Source of the DNA: Komarekiella delphini-convector SJRDD-AB1 | GTDB lineage: Bacteria > Cyanobacteriota > Cyanobacteriia > Cyanobacteriales > Nostocaceae | Direction: 5' to 3' | Assembly: GCF_014831675.1 (NCBI RefSeq) | Contig: NZ_VJXY01000004.1 | Span: 186,001-250,000, forward strand | DNA length: 64,000 nt | Shown here: positions 51,477 through 60,005 of the stretch, piece by piece | Position numbering within the stretch: position 1 is the stretch's first letter | Layout of the letters: each line of letters starts with the position of its first letter | Made by a program: the position numbers and the translations under genes | The notes under the pieces: generated by a model | The model's database searches: none | The model's input: the letters and a program-made list of their open reading frames with translations, nothing else | Told to the model about the DNA's origin: nothing

Positions 51477-52416
51477 AGACCTCCTGCATGAATAGTGAGA
51501 CGGTGTGCCAGTTGGCGATCGCAGATAGCACAATGAAGGTAGTGGGAGCATCTGCGTGGAGGAAAAAATGGCTGACAGCGAGCTACAACCGCTCTCGGAT
51601 AGTGAGTTCAAACGTTTGTGTGGGGTCAGTCGAAGTACCTTTACTGAGATGGTAGAAGTGTTGCACCCGCATTTGAACCGCCAAGGACGGCGGGGTGGAC
51701 AAGCCAAACTGAGTGTAGAAGATCAACTACTGGTGGCGTTGGAGTATTGGCGTGAGTATCGCAGTCAGTTTCATATCGGAGTGAGTTGGAGGTTACACGA
51801 AACCACAGTTGGGCGAATTGTGCGAAAAGTGGAAGACTTGCTGGTTAAGTGTGGTAAGTTCCGGCTACCCAGCCAGCGACAATTGTACCAACCTGGGTGG
51901 GAATGGAAAGTCATGGTGGTTGATGTAGGGGAGATAGCAATCGAGCGGCCTAAAAAAAACAGAAACGCTACTATAGCGGCAAGCACAAGCGTCACACCCT
52001 GAAAGCGCAACAAAAGCGTGGAGTTTGAAACGGGACAAATTATCTGCACTGCCGTAGACACTGGCAAAACCCATGACTTTAAGCTGCTCAAACGCAGTCG
52101 CTTGCCGTTTGTCTCATCGCAATTGTGTTTAGCTGACAGAGGCTATCAAGGTTTTGCTCCCATGTCATACCGGAGCTTGTACCCCGACCAAAAAACCTCG
52201 CCAGCAACCGTTGCCAAAGGAAGAAAAGCAGCATAATCGAGCCTTAGCCCGACTGCGGGTGCGAGTTGAACATGCAATTCGCCGCTTCCAAATTTTTCGC
52301 ATTTTCTCAGGACGTTATCGCAACCGTAGAAAGCGGTTTGGGTTACGCTTCAATTTAATTGCTGGGTTGCTCAACTATGAACTGTCACATGCTTCTTGAT
52401 TCGTGCAGGAGGTCTA
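51477..52416 (+). mobile_element. IS5-family insertion sequence, decayed
   Basis: TAGACCTCCTGCATGAAT at 51477-51494 is repeated inverted at 52399-52416 with one mismatch. The TA at each outer end may be the target duplication. The transposase is frameshifted. Confidence 0.75.
51556..52399 (+). pseudogene. IS5-family transposase, frameshifted
   Basis: The first frame (51556-52002) contains the DNA-binding part and the first catalytic Asp in WKVMVVDVGE. After an A-run (CCTAAAAAAAAC near 51950) the minus 1 frame carries the expected QKRYYSGKHKRHTLKAQ, so programmed frameshifting is possible there. A second shift is needed near 52010-52020 to reach EFETGQIICTAVDTGKTHDF, and a third near 52160 to reach RVRVEHAIRRFQIFRIF. 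More than one lesion means a dead copy. Confidence 0.75.
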
Positions 52417-52737
52417 GTATTACGTGTGGTAAATTTAATAAGATATACGCTACTACTATCAGCTAATTAAATAGTCTTAGTGCCGTATAACTCCTAAAAA
52501 TCCAATAATTATACTTAAAAGCATACAAGGTTCATTTTCAGTTAATTTATATAATCTTTTATTATTTATAATAAAACTAAAGCAGTGAAATATTAATAGC
52601 TATAAAAAACTCAATAGACTCCATCGCCATAAATCATTATAAGTTGGTGTGAGTGAAAGTCAGTTAAATAAGTTACGGAAACTAACTAACTGCTAGCAAG
52701 AAATCTATTGAGTTATTTTCTATTGTGACAAATAAGT

Positions 52738-52756
52738 ATGAAATTAAGATAAAATA
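52738..52756 (-). promoter_or_regulatory. Regulon direct repeat, site 4 (orphan)
   Basis: ATGAAATTAAGATAAAATA on the plus strand; leftward it is followed by TGTCA at the usual 7 bases. The next leftward features are the IS5 ends, so it has no target gene now. Confidence 0.5.
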
Positions 52757-52791
52757 TCAAACTGTATGAGAAAATTTATAGTTACCTAAAT

Positions 52792-52828
52792 AATACAACA
52801 CCCTAATTAAAGATTAAGGTGTTGTATT
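52792..52828. terminator. Hairpin after the porin gene
   Basis: AATACAACACC at 52792-52802 pairs with GGTGTTGTATT at 52818-52828, extended by TAAT/ATTA. It lies downstream of oprB on its strand. The stretch 52417-52737 has no gene that I can see. Confidence 0.6.
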
Positions 52829-52850
52829 CGACACATAATACTAGACAGAA

Positions 52851-52920
52851 TTAAAACTTGAAAACAGTTCTAGGTGTACCAAGGACAATATTGTTGTTGA
52901 AATCATGATGATTAGCAGTT
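52851..52920 (-). pseudogene. Tail remnant of a second porin gene
   Basis: Just after the oprB stop, the frame in another register reads TANHHDFNNNIVLGTPRTVFKF and stops. This parallels the true end of the porin (HNDTNDTVYVGTLRTTFTF). It appears to be the 3' end of a neighbouring porin gene, most of which was lost, probably by recombination between two copies. Confidence 0.55.
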
Positions 52921-54594
52921 TTAGAAAGTGAAGGTGGTACGCAGTGTACCAACGTAAACGGTATCGTTTGTGTCATTATGCTCAGGATTGAAGATGACCA
53001 ATAAACCGGGGGTAACGGCAATATTGTCAGTGAGTTGCAGTTTGTACAGCCCCTCCAGGTGATAGGATGTGCCGTCATCTTCACGACGTACACCGTTTGC
53101 CTGGATAAAATCGTTGTCAGTCGCTTTAGGTGGTTGACCAAAAATAAAACCAAGCACGTTACCTTCTTTGCCAAAGTCTCTGAAAGCAAGGGTAGCCGCC
53201 CAATAGTTAAAGTCTGCTTCATCGCCCTGTTGAGCACCACTCTTAGCTTGTGCATCGCTGAGACCATACCAACCACCAATAGTAATATTAGGGCTTGGTT
53301 TGAAGCTAGCTTCTACACCGTAGTGGTTAGCAGTCAAAGCAGCACCTTGGAAGGGATTATTTGCATAGACGCTGCCTGTGGAGCTAAATAAGTTAATTTG
53401 TCCTCCATTTTGGTAGGTGCGGGCGTAGGTTAAACCAATATTTAATGCCTGAGTGGGTTGGAAGGATATCTGACCGAAGGCTGCATAAGAACCATCGAAA
53501 AGACCGGAACCATTGCCAGGATCGTTAGCTCTGCCAGCTAAATAAGCTACAGATGCAGTGAAAGCTCCTTTGGGATTGAAGATTAGGGTTGCACCTGCAC
53601 CGCCCTCTCCTTGACGATAAATAGGGCTGAACCGACCATAACGGGAAATAGAACCTTTACCACTGCTTTGAAGATCAGGGTTGAAGGTGTTGATGTTGTT
53701 TTCGTACAACAAACCACCAGCAGCATCAACCTGGACGCGCACTGCATCGCTCAGGTTAAAAGCGTAGTTAACTTTATCGATCAAAGCATCGTTATTTTCA
53801 TTCCCGTCAAACGCCAGACGGGTCATGTTTGTACCTGTTACACTCGTACCGTATGGGATAATGTTCCGGCTTTGGATACGAATTTCCAAATTGTCTTTTC
53901 CAGTGAAGCTAGAGTTGAATCTCAGACGAACCCGGTTAGCAAAAATAGTATTGGTGTCTAAGTCGGGAGCCGTAGCCTGATCAACACCAGAAGGAACCGC
54001 CCTCTGATCGCTGCCAAAAACATCAGAGATGTTAAAAATTGCTTCTCCAGTCAGCTTGGTAGTAGTGGAAAATTGATTAGCTTCTAGATCAGAAGTACGA
54101 GCTTCTAAGGAATCCACACGACCGCGCAGAGTTGCTAGTTCAGCGGAAAATTCTTCTTGTAAGCGTTGTAAGGTAGCTAAATCTTGCTTAGTTACCAAGT
54201 CAGCTGTAGCAGTGGCAATCAATTCGTTAACTCGGTCTAAACAGGCATTCAAACCTGCGGCAAATTCGTAACGGGTCAAAGCGCGATTACCACGATAAGT
54301 GCCATTCGGATAACCTGCAATACAACCGTAGCGTTCAACTAAAGACTGCAAAGCTTGGAATGCCCAGTCTGTGGGTTGCACGTCAGAAAACTGAGAAACT
54401 GATGTGACTTGACCGAAGTTGTCTGATTGGGCAGTCAACTGGTCTACAGTTATTACCTGCTCATTAGCTTCAACTGCTAAGGCACTGTTAGCAGCAAAAA
54501 ATGTAGCGGCAACAACTGGACTGAGCCTTAGAACATTCCAGAATGGCTTGGTCATGATTCTTTTTTCACTCACACCTAAATTTGATTCCGACAT
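52921..54594 (-). CDS. OprB-family porin with SLH domain
   Basis: The product is about 557 residues from ATG 54594 (ATG 54555 and 54639 are also in frame). A signal peptide (VVAATFFAANSALA) is followed by one SLH domain (SDVQPTDWAFQALQSLVERYGCIAGYPNGTY) and a coiled-coil (QRLQEEFSAELATLRGRVDSLEARTS). A long beta-barrel region ends in the terminal phenylalanine motif LRTTFTF. This is the standard cyanobacterial outer-membrane porin layout. A regulon direct repeat at 54666-54684 lies just upstream, with TTATAG at a -10 distance. Substrate unknown; such porins transport ions and small solutes. Confidence 0.9.
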   Translation of the reverse strand: MSESNLGVSEKRIMTKPFWNVLRLSPVVAATFFAANSALAVEANEQVITVDQLTAQSDNFGQVTSVSQFSDVQPTDWAFQALQSLVERYGCIAGYPNGTYRGNRALTRYEFAAGLNACLDRVNELIATATADLVTKQDLATLQRLQEEFSAELATLRGRVDSLEARTSDLEANQFSTTTKLTGEAIFNISDVFGSDQRAVPSGVDQATAPDLDTNTIFANRVRLRFNSSFTGKDNLEIRIQSRNIIPYGTSVTGTNMTRLAFDGNENNDALIDKVNYAFNLSDAVRVQVDAAGGLLYENNINTFNPDLQSSGKGSISRYGRFSPIYRQGEGGAGATLIFNPKGAFTASVAYLAGRANDPGNGSGLFDGSYAAFGQISFQPTQALNIGLTYARTYQNGGQINLFSSTGSVYANNPFQGAALTANHYGVEASFKPSPNITIGGWYGLSDAQAKSGAQQGDEADFNYWAATLAFRDFGKEGNVLGFIFGQPPKATDNDFIQANGVRREDDGTSYHLEGLYKLQLTDNIAVTPGLLVIFNPEHNDTNDTVYVGTLRTTFTF

Positions 54595-54665
54595 GATTTC
54601 TTGTCTCTTCAAACCTGAAAATCTATTTACAGGATTCACCCCTATAACTAGATTCTCAGAGCATG

Positions 54666-54684
54666 ATGAAATTAGGATGAAATC
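54666..54684 (-). promoter_or_regulatory. Regulon direct repeat, site 5
   Basis: ATGAAATTAGGATGAAATC on the plus strand. Leftward: TTTCAT repeats, 18 bases, TTATAG, then the porin gene. Confidence 0.65.
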
Positions 54685-54810
54685 ACAGGTTAATGATAGG
54701 TTAATGAATCAAAAAACCATCAAACACGCATCTATCACAATTTACATCCCTACTTCTGTCAACATGACATCCCTAGACACCAGCTCCTTACACTCTAAGA
54801 ATTGCTCTGC

Positions 54811-55296
54811 CTAAGGGTAGGTCTGAATCAGAGCTAGACCAAGTGGAATTTCTTGCGTGAATCCAACTTGATTGGCATAGACTTGGTACTGCCAAGTTGC
54901 ACCATAGCCTGGTTCATAGGTTTGAGTATTGACTCCTCTCATTAAAATTGAGAGCTTTGTCTCAGGGTCTATTGGTTGTGAAAAAGCTACAGTAGCTTTT
55001 TGTCCATTCATAGAAACTGTCGTGGGAATTTTTTGCCCTGATTGATTTTTTACCTCAATTCCTCTATCAATTTTCACTCCTTTAGGCAAATTAATTGTAA
55101 GTCCTGCTAGAGGTTTCCCTTGTACATGGACTTCAAATTTATGAGTAGCATCTGTGGCATAAGTAGTATTAGGAGTAGCAGCACTTTTCATTAAATGGGA
55201 AGCGCTAAAATCACCTAGTTTACCGCTAGCAAAAACAGCATCAACTGAAGATGTGAATGCTACTGTGAATGCAACAGCATAAATCAAACTTTTCAT
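54811..55296 (-). CDS. DUF2808 family protein 1
   Basis: The product is 161 residues with a signal peptide (LIYAVAFTVAFTSSVDAVFA). The core includes HKFEVHVQGKPLAGLTINLPKGV and VSMNGQKATVAFSQPIDPETKL, the pattern of cyanobacterial DUF2808. The family is exported and of unknown function. It is the first of three relatives in tandem (others at 55404 and 56174), which share the opening MKxxLIYA and the ending EIPxGxA. A regulon site at 55356 lies 60 bases upstream. Confidence 0.8.
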   Translation of the reverse strand: MKSLIYAVAFTVAFTSSVDAVFASGKLGDFSASHLMKSAATPNTTYATDATHKFEVHVQGKPLAGLTINLPKGVKIDRGIEVKNQSGQKIPTTVSMNGQKATVAFSQPIDPETKLSILMRGVNTQTYEPGYGATWQYQVYANQVGFTQEIPLGLALIQTYP

Positions 55297-55355
55297 TTTG
55301 ATTCTCCTTAAAAGTTAGTTCAATTTACTTTCTATTATCAGTTTGACATTCATAA

Positions 55356-55374
55356 ATGAAATTTCAATGAAATC
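55356..55374 (-). promoter_or_regulatory. Regulon direct repeat, site 6
   Basis: ATGAAATTTCAATGAAATC on the plus strand, followed leftward by TGTCA and TAATAG at the standard distances, then DUF2808 protein 1. Confidence 0.65.
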
Positions 55375-55403
55375 CCATAGTTTTTCAGTAAAAAAAGGTT
55401 GCA

Positions 55404-55889
55404 TTAGTAAGTACGAAACCAAGCAACACCTATGGGAATTTCTGCATCAATGCCAACCTCTCTAGCTGAGAATCTGTAGACAGAACCATTACCAAGATTT
55501 CGTCTTTTTATTTTGTTAAGGTCAACATCAAACTTAGTGTTAGGAGCAACTGGTTCGGCGAAAGCTAGTAGTATTGTTTTATCGTTGATAGATACATTAG
55601 TGTTAATTTTCTGCCCCTTTTCATCCACGACATCGATGTCCTGAATGTTATTACTTATAGTTATATTATCTGGAACTTTGATAAGTAGTTGGGTAACAGC
55701 TTTGCTATTTTGGGAAACGTGTAAACGGAAAGTATGTCTAAAAATTCCCCAGCGTGTGGGAGGGAATTGTGAATTTCCATCAATATAGAGAACCCTACCA
55801 TCATCTGTTCCAGCACTTGCATAGCTAGGAGCAATAATAGCTGTGCTACTCAGAGTCAACACAATGGCATAAATCAATGACCTCTTCAT
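55404..55889 (-). CDS. DUF2808 family protein 2
   Basis: The product is about 161 residues from ATG 55889 (MKRSLIYAIV). After the signal peptide, the core has RHTFRLHVSQNSKAVTQLLIKVP and DIDVVDEKGQKINTNVSI. It is closer to protein 3 than to protein 1. The ATG follows GGAGATAAAT. The spacing to the next regulon site (56128) is about 240 bases. Function unknown. Confidence 0.8.
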   Translation of the reverse strand: MKRSLIYAIVLTLSSTAIIAPSYASAGTDDGRVLYIDGNSQFPPTRWGIFRHTFRLHVSQNSKAVTQLLIKVPDNITISNNIQDIDVVDEKGQKINTNVSINDKTILLAFAEPVAPNTKFDVDLNKIKRRNLGNGSVYRFSAREVGIDAEIPIGVAWFRTY

Positions 55890-56127
55890 ATTTATCTCCA
55901 AAATAATTAAATATGTTAGTTAAAGTGCAGGTTCATGCATTGTGAGTGAATCTGCTCTTAATAGATAGATCAAAACTTGGCAAAGCCATATTCAACTTGC
56001 CCTTTTATAAAGCAAAGCCGTTACTCAGAGAAGTAGGTAGTTAGCTTGCCCTTCTCAGGTTCAAATTGTCGGTGATGTTTTTGCTAAAGAGGTATGCTAC
56101 CTCTATCTACTAGCATGACAAGTCAGA

Positions 56128-56146
56128 ATGAAATCAAGATGAAATT
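56128..56146 (-). promoter_or_regulatory. Regulon direct repeat, site 7
   Basis: ATGAAATCAAGATGAAATT on the plus strand; leftward TGTCA and TAGATA follow, then DUF2808 protein 2. Confidence 0.6.
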
Positions 56147-56173
56147 TAAGCAATTATAGTTAGAATATATAAA

Positions 56174-56653
56174 TTAAAATGTGGGAAATTGAGCTACACC
56201 TACAGGAATCTCTGTATCACTACCAACGACTTTGACGGAAAGATGGAAAATAGAAGTAGAATCAAGAGTTGATTGGTATACTTTGTTAAGATTTATTAGT
56301 AACTTGGTAGTGCTAGAAGTAACTGGTTCAGGAAAATCTATAATAATTTTTCTACTATTTAAAGAAACATTAATTTTGATTTTTTGACCTTTATCATCTA
56401 AGACATCAATATCATTACTTATAGCTACTGTGGATGGAGAATCAATAATTAGCTGGGAAAGAGCCTTACCTTTTTTAGGAACGTGTAACTGGAAGGCCAA
56501 TTTAACTAGTTGCCAACCAGCAGGAGTAGATTGCATATTATTTTCAATACTAGCAACCTTATTATTAGTTATTTTCGCATTTGCATAGTCAGGAGAAATT
56601 AAAGCTGTGGTAGCCAGACTACATATAGCAGCATAAATCAATGTTCTCTTCAT
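56174..56653 (-). CDS. DUF2808 family protein 3
   Basis: The product is 159 residues. The signal peptide ends near DYANA. The core (LAFQLHVPKKGKALSQLIIDSP, IDVLDDKGQKIKINVSLNSRK) closely parallels protein 2, so the two are a recent duplication. A regulon site at 56744 lies 91 bases upstream. An exported protein of unknown function. Confidence 0.8.
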   Translation of the reverse strand: MKRTLIYAAICSLATTALISPDYANAKITNNKVASIENNMQSTPAGWQLVKLAFQLHVPKKGKALSQLIIDSPSTVAISNDIDVLDDKGQKIKINVSLNSRKIIIDFPEPVTSSTTKLLINLNKVYQSTLDSTSIFHLSVKVVGSDTEIPVGVAQFPTF

Positions 56654-56743
56654 CTTGACTGTTAAATTAACAAACTATCTCAACTAGATTGCAGATTTAT
56701 CCTTAGTGAATGAACCTTTACAAAACCAGTGTGACAGGTCACT

Positions 56744-56762
56744 ATGAAATTAAGATGAAATA
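56744..56762 (-). promoter_or_regulatory. Regulon direct repeat, site 8
   Basis: ATGAAATTAAGATGAAATA on the plus strand, followed leftward by TGTCA at the usual distance, then DUF2808 protein 3. Confidence 0.6.
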
Positions 56763-56914
56763 ACTAGCTTGAAAAAATAAATTTAAGATTGCAAAGCAGA
56801 AGTTAACTTTTACACGCACTGTAGTATCACTAAAGCCGGAACGTTCTTCTGTGCCACCTCCTTTGGGTCTAATACGCACAACATTGTACACTTCCAGCAT
56901 GACTTGCATACGTT

Positions 56915-57044
56915 ATAATACCAAATTGCCTTTGGTTGCCATTCTGAGCGAAGCGTCTCACAGAAAAGAAACTCACCAAAGGTTTGGCTACACTGATTTT
57001 CGCTCATTTTTAAACAATACAACCTATCTCGATTTGGTATAAAT
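56915..57044. repeat. MITE-like element with ATACCAAAT ends
   Basis: TATAATACCAAAT at 56915 is inverted near 57031-57044 (ATTTGGTATAAA). Inside, CAAAGG/CCTTTGG pairs also occur. It has no coding capacity. The rest of 56763-57407 holds no intact gene. Near 56820-56900 the minus strand reads NVVRIRPKGGGTEERSGF, a scrap I cannot name. Confidence 0.4.
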
Positions 57045-57063
57045 GTTATTAGAAAAATTCCAG

Positions 57064-57082
57064 ATAAAATTAAGATGAAATA
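57064..57082 (-). promoter_or_regulatory. Regulon direct repeat, site 9 (degenerate)
   Basis: ATAAAATTAAGATGAAATA on the plus strand. It lies between DUF2808 protein 3 and the lipoprotein gene, with no gene of its own. Confidence 0.4.
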
Positions 57083-57194
57083 AATTGCTTTACTTTCGCA
57101 TGCGATAAAAAAATGGGCTTATAGTTGTACTAAAGCCCATCAGAGTTATGAAACATGAGGAGCATGTTCTTAATATTTATTATAAATAAATAAA

Positions 57195-57213
57195 ATGAAA
57201 TTAAGATGAAATT
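57195..57213 (-). promoter_or_regulatory. Regulon direct repeat, site 10
   Basis: ATGAAATTAAGATGAAATT on the plus strand, matching the consensus well. No gene lies between it and site 9; a weaker look-alike is at about 57380-57399. The tandem sites may mark lost genes. Confidence 0.5.
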
Positions 57214-57407
57214 TTACAGTTTATTTGCTCATTAAGTTAGATTTATTCTAAAAAACATGATTATATAGTTTCACTTAATTAATAATATAAACTCAGGCTT
57301 TAAACCATACCAAAGTGGCACAACTCAAAAGCCTAAAATGACTATTAAACCATAAATTTAGACGACTAAATTTTAGTATGTGAGCATTAAGATAAAATTT
57401 GAGATAA

Positions 57408-58346
57408 CTATTGTACGTCTACCCAAAAATCAGCAGTAATAATTCTCTCATTTCGATTAAATTGTCCCCAAATTTTATATTTTCCTGGTTTCGGGAAACT
57501 AGTTATGAAATGAACCTCAGCAGCTGGGGTATTTTTCATCGCATGAGCATGAATATAGTCTGCTTGTGTTAACGGCGATGACTGCTTGAGGATGACTAAA
57601 TGTCCTCTTTCTCCCAAATAAGGTTTCAAATCTTTCAGCGGTTGGTTGCTAGCAGCATCTTGTAAGTTGAAAATTAAGTGAACTTCTTGTCCAGTTTTGA
57701 TTGTGGGTTGAGATAATTTTAGATTAGCCTTAGTATTGCCAAAAATCTTTGTAGTAGTTAAATCAATCTTGGTTGCAGTTGGAGCATTCCCTGGAACTTC
57801 TGCTTTTAAGACCGAAACTTGTTCTGCTTTTCCTGCTACTTTATAATCGCTGAAAAGGCTGTAGCTGCCAGGATGGGGAAAATTAGTTTGGACTTCAAAG
57901 CGTCCATTTCCTTTATATATGGGATGAATATGATTAAAAGATTGAAGGTCATCACTGACAATAATTAGATGCATTAATTTTTCTTGGAACTGATCAAAAT
58001 TAGCAATTGCTTTACCATTGTTGTCTTGCACTTCAATCACTATAGGTACAGGAGTGTTAGGAGTGATTTTGTCAGCAACAGTAAGTTTTGCAGTAGCGTT
58101 CGCAGATTCTAACTTGGAATGACCAGAATGCTCGTCACGGGAATTTTCTATATTGTGACTACTGTGAGGATTTTTCTCAGCTTTTGGTGTCTGGGAATTA
58201 TCCATATTGTGACCCGCATGAGTATTCGCATTACTCACAGTGGTACCATTAGAGTTTGGTGTCTCACTCTTATTTACTTGTGAGGCGCAAGCTTGAGTGA
58301 GAACAAGAGTTGAAGTGATAGCAAGTGCAGTAAAAAAATCCTTCAT
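57408..58346 (-). CDS. His-rich lipoprotein with YtkA-like domains, probable metal handling
   Basis: The product is about 312 residues from ATG 58346, after GGAGAAAA. A lipobox (LTQAC) ends the signal peptide. A linker with HAGHN, HSSHN and HSGHS repeats looks metal-binding. Two beta-rich units follow, each with a histidine-containing strand: HLIIVSDDLQSFNHIHP and GHLVILKQ through YIHAHA. These recall YtkA-like/efflux-accessory proteins. Regulon sites at 58589 and 58645 lie upstream. It is near the copper genes, so copper or another soft metal is plausible; the metal is not shown. Confidence 0.7.
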   Translation of the reverse strand: MKDFFTALAITSTLVLTQACASQVNKSETPNSNGTTVSNANTHAGHNMDNSQTPKAEKNPHSSHNIENSRDEHSGHSKLESANATAKLTVADKITPNTPVPIVIEVQDNNGKAIANFDQFQEKLMHLIIVSDDLQSFNHIHPIYKGNGRFEVQTNFPHPGSYSLFSDYKVAGKAEQVSVLKAEVPGNAPTATKIDLTTTKIFGNTKANLKLSQPTIKTGQEVHLIFNLQDAASNQPLKDLKPYLGERGHLVILKQSSPLTQADYIHAHAMKNTPAAEVHFITSFPKPGKYKIWGQFNRNERIITADFWVDVQ

Positions 58347-58588
58347 TTTTCTCCAATTAGTAATTATAAGTTTGAAAAAACACCACAAATAGAATATTTC
58401 AGAAGTACAAAACTCCCATAAATAGTATACAAAGAAGTTTGGCTAGTTTACAGATGATACTTAACTAACCTATGCGTGAACATCCCGCTAATTCTCCTGG
58501 TGCTTGAACTTGGTCTAATTTTGTTTTGACAATAAGACCAAAACAGTATAGATAGTTCCAAGCCATATATTAACTTTTTCATAGACAA

Positions 58589-58607
58589 ATGAAATTAACA
58601 TGAAATT
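58589..58607 (-). promoter_or_regulatory. Regulon direct repeat, site 11
   Basis: ATGAAATTAACATGAAATT on the plus strand; leftward an ATATAT box lies 18 bases after the repeat, before the lipoprotein gene. Confidence 0.55.
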
Positions 58608-58644
58608 CTCATAACTTATTAGCTAAAGTTATTAGCATACCTAA

Positions 58645-58663
58645 ATGAAATCAGCATGAAATT
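58645..58663 (-). promoter_or_regulatory. Regulon direct repeat, site 12
   Basis: ATGAAATCAGCATGAAATT on the plus strand, 37 bases from site 11. Two sites before one gene may give stronger control. The rest of 58347-58812 has no gene. Confidence 0.55.
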
Positions 58664-58812
58664 TAGGCATTTCATTAGGAATAAATTAGCATCATGTCAT
58701 GAGGTAGATGCGCTTACACCAACAATTGCCTAGCGTGGACTATTAGAGGCATAACTACAGCTTCATACTGATTCATCTATTTAGCTTAGGGATAAAATTA
58801 TGACTAAACTAT

Positions 58813-59110
58813 GAATCTATCCTTGAAGCTTGCATTCAAGCTTGTTTAAAATGCCTGCATGACTGCGATCGCTGTGCTGATGCCTGCATATAGTATCTAC
58901 GCCGAAACTTGTATTAGCGGAACTCCTCGGTAAAAAGATTCACTGTACAACTGTGTACGAAAAACATAACAGGGATCACTGTAAATTTTGCGCCCTAATC
59001 CTGTCGCTGCTGCGCCGAGTCCTGTTGGCAGATGGCAAAGGCCATGATACAGGACATTACACCGAGTATGGGAGAGAAGCGCGATCGCTAACTAAGTTGA
59101 ACAATACCGC
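58813..59110 (+). pseudogene. Decayed DUF326 (Csp-like) copper-binding protein gene
   Basis: At 58813-58893 the frame reads ESILEACIQACLKCLHDC and CADACI, then a stop. This is the helix-one/two cysteine pattern of DUF326 four-helix copper-binding proteins. Further on, 58953 onward in another frame reads YEKHNRDHCKFCA, and CAESCWQMAK appears nearby in a third register. The pieces together fit a broken gene of about 110 codons with stops and frameshifts. Its site next to the copper ATPase supports the identification. Confidence 0.6.
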
Positions 59111-59324
59111 AAGATTGTTACTGCTACAGGTGTAACTTAACTCATCTGAAGTAAAAAAGCTGAATATATGCTACCCAATTTGCCTTTCATGTAGGGAAGG
59201 ACAGATAGACGAACACTATCGTTTCTGACCAATTAAGGACACGTATTGACAACACCCAGCAAAATCTCTGATTGAGAGTTGACATTCTCTAAACCATTTA
59301 TTTCCTTGAATAGAAGTCATTAAA

Positions 59325-60005
59325 ATGAACAAAAAAGTTTTAACCTATAGTCTTGTTACTCTACTGACAGGCACCACTATCACAGCTTTTTCCACCATCG
59401 ATAGCGCCAAAGCCAACGATCGCAATCAAGTGGAAGCTCCCAATCGAACGAACACAAGCCCTATGCATGGTGGAATGAACATGAGGGCTGAAGTGGATAA
59501 ATCGTTTATCGAAATGATGATTCCTCATCATCAAAGCGCTAATGAGATGGCTCAGATGGCTTTGAGCCGAGCCAAAAGCCCAGAAGTTAAAAAGCTAGCT
59601 CAATCCATCATCTCAGACCAAACCCGCGAAATTCAGCAGATGCAGACTTGGTACAAGCAGTGGTATGGCAAAGAAGTCCCTATGAGTGGCATGAATATGG
59701 GTAACGGGATGGATGAGGCAATGAAGATTTCCATGCAACAGCAAGAGATGATGGATCGGGAAATGATGACAGCCCTACAAAATGCGCCTAACTTTGACCA
59801 GGAATTTCTTCGTCAAATGACTCGCCATCACCAAATGGCGACCATGATGGCTGGCATGGTTGGTAATAGTGCTAGGCATCCTGAGATTAGAAATTTAGCT
59901 CAATCCATTGCTAAGAGTCAAAGTGCTGAAATTGCTCAAATGCAGCAGTTACTCCAGGCGATGAATACTACTAATCAAAATACTCTTAACCGTTCAAGTA
60001 GTTAG
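59325..60005 (+). CDS. DUF305 family exported protein
   Basis: The product is 226 residues with a signal peptide (VTLLTGTTITAFS). The DUF305 core has two related halves: FIEMMIPHHQSANEMAQMAL and then FLRQMTRHHQMATMMAGM. Each carries a His-His pair in a ferritin-like helix bundle, flanked by methionine-rich stretches (MSGMNMGNGM). DUF305 proteins are often found with copper resistance genes and probably bind copper. The ATG follows a weak ribosome site. It is upstream of the small HMA protein and CopA, in the same direction. Confidence 0.85.
   Translation: MNKKVLTYSLVTLLTGTTITAFSTIDSAKANDRNQVEAPNRTNTSPMHGGMNMRAEVDKSFIEMMIPHHQSANEMAQMALSRAKSPEVKKLAQSIISDQTREIQQMQTWYKQWYGKEVPMSGMNMGNGMDEAMKISMQQQEMMDREMMTALQNAPNFDQEFLRQMTRHHQMATMMAGMVGNSARHPEIRNLAQSIAKSQSAEIAQMQQLLQAMNTTNQNTLNRSSS

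Noticed and set aside
53035-53961. Open frames on the plus strand across the porin gene
   Set aside because: They are antisense to a clear porin reading frame, lack ribosome sites and have no recognisable motif.
57380-57399. Further regulon site
   Set aside because: Only the second half-site (ATAAAATT) fits; the first is too different to count.
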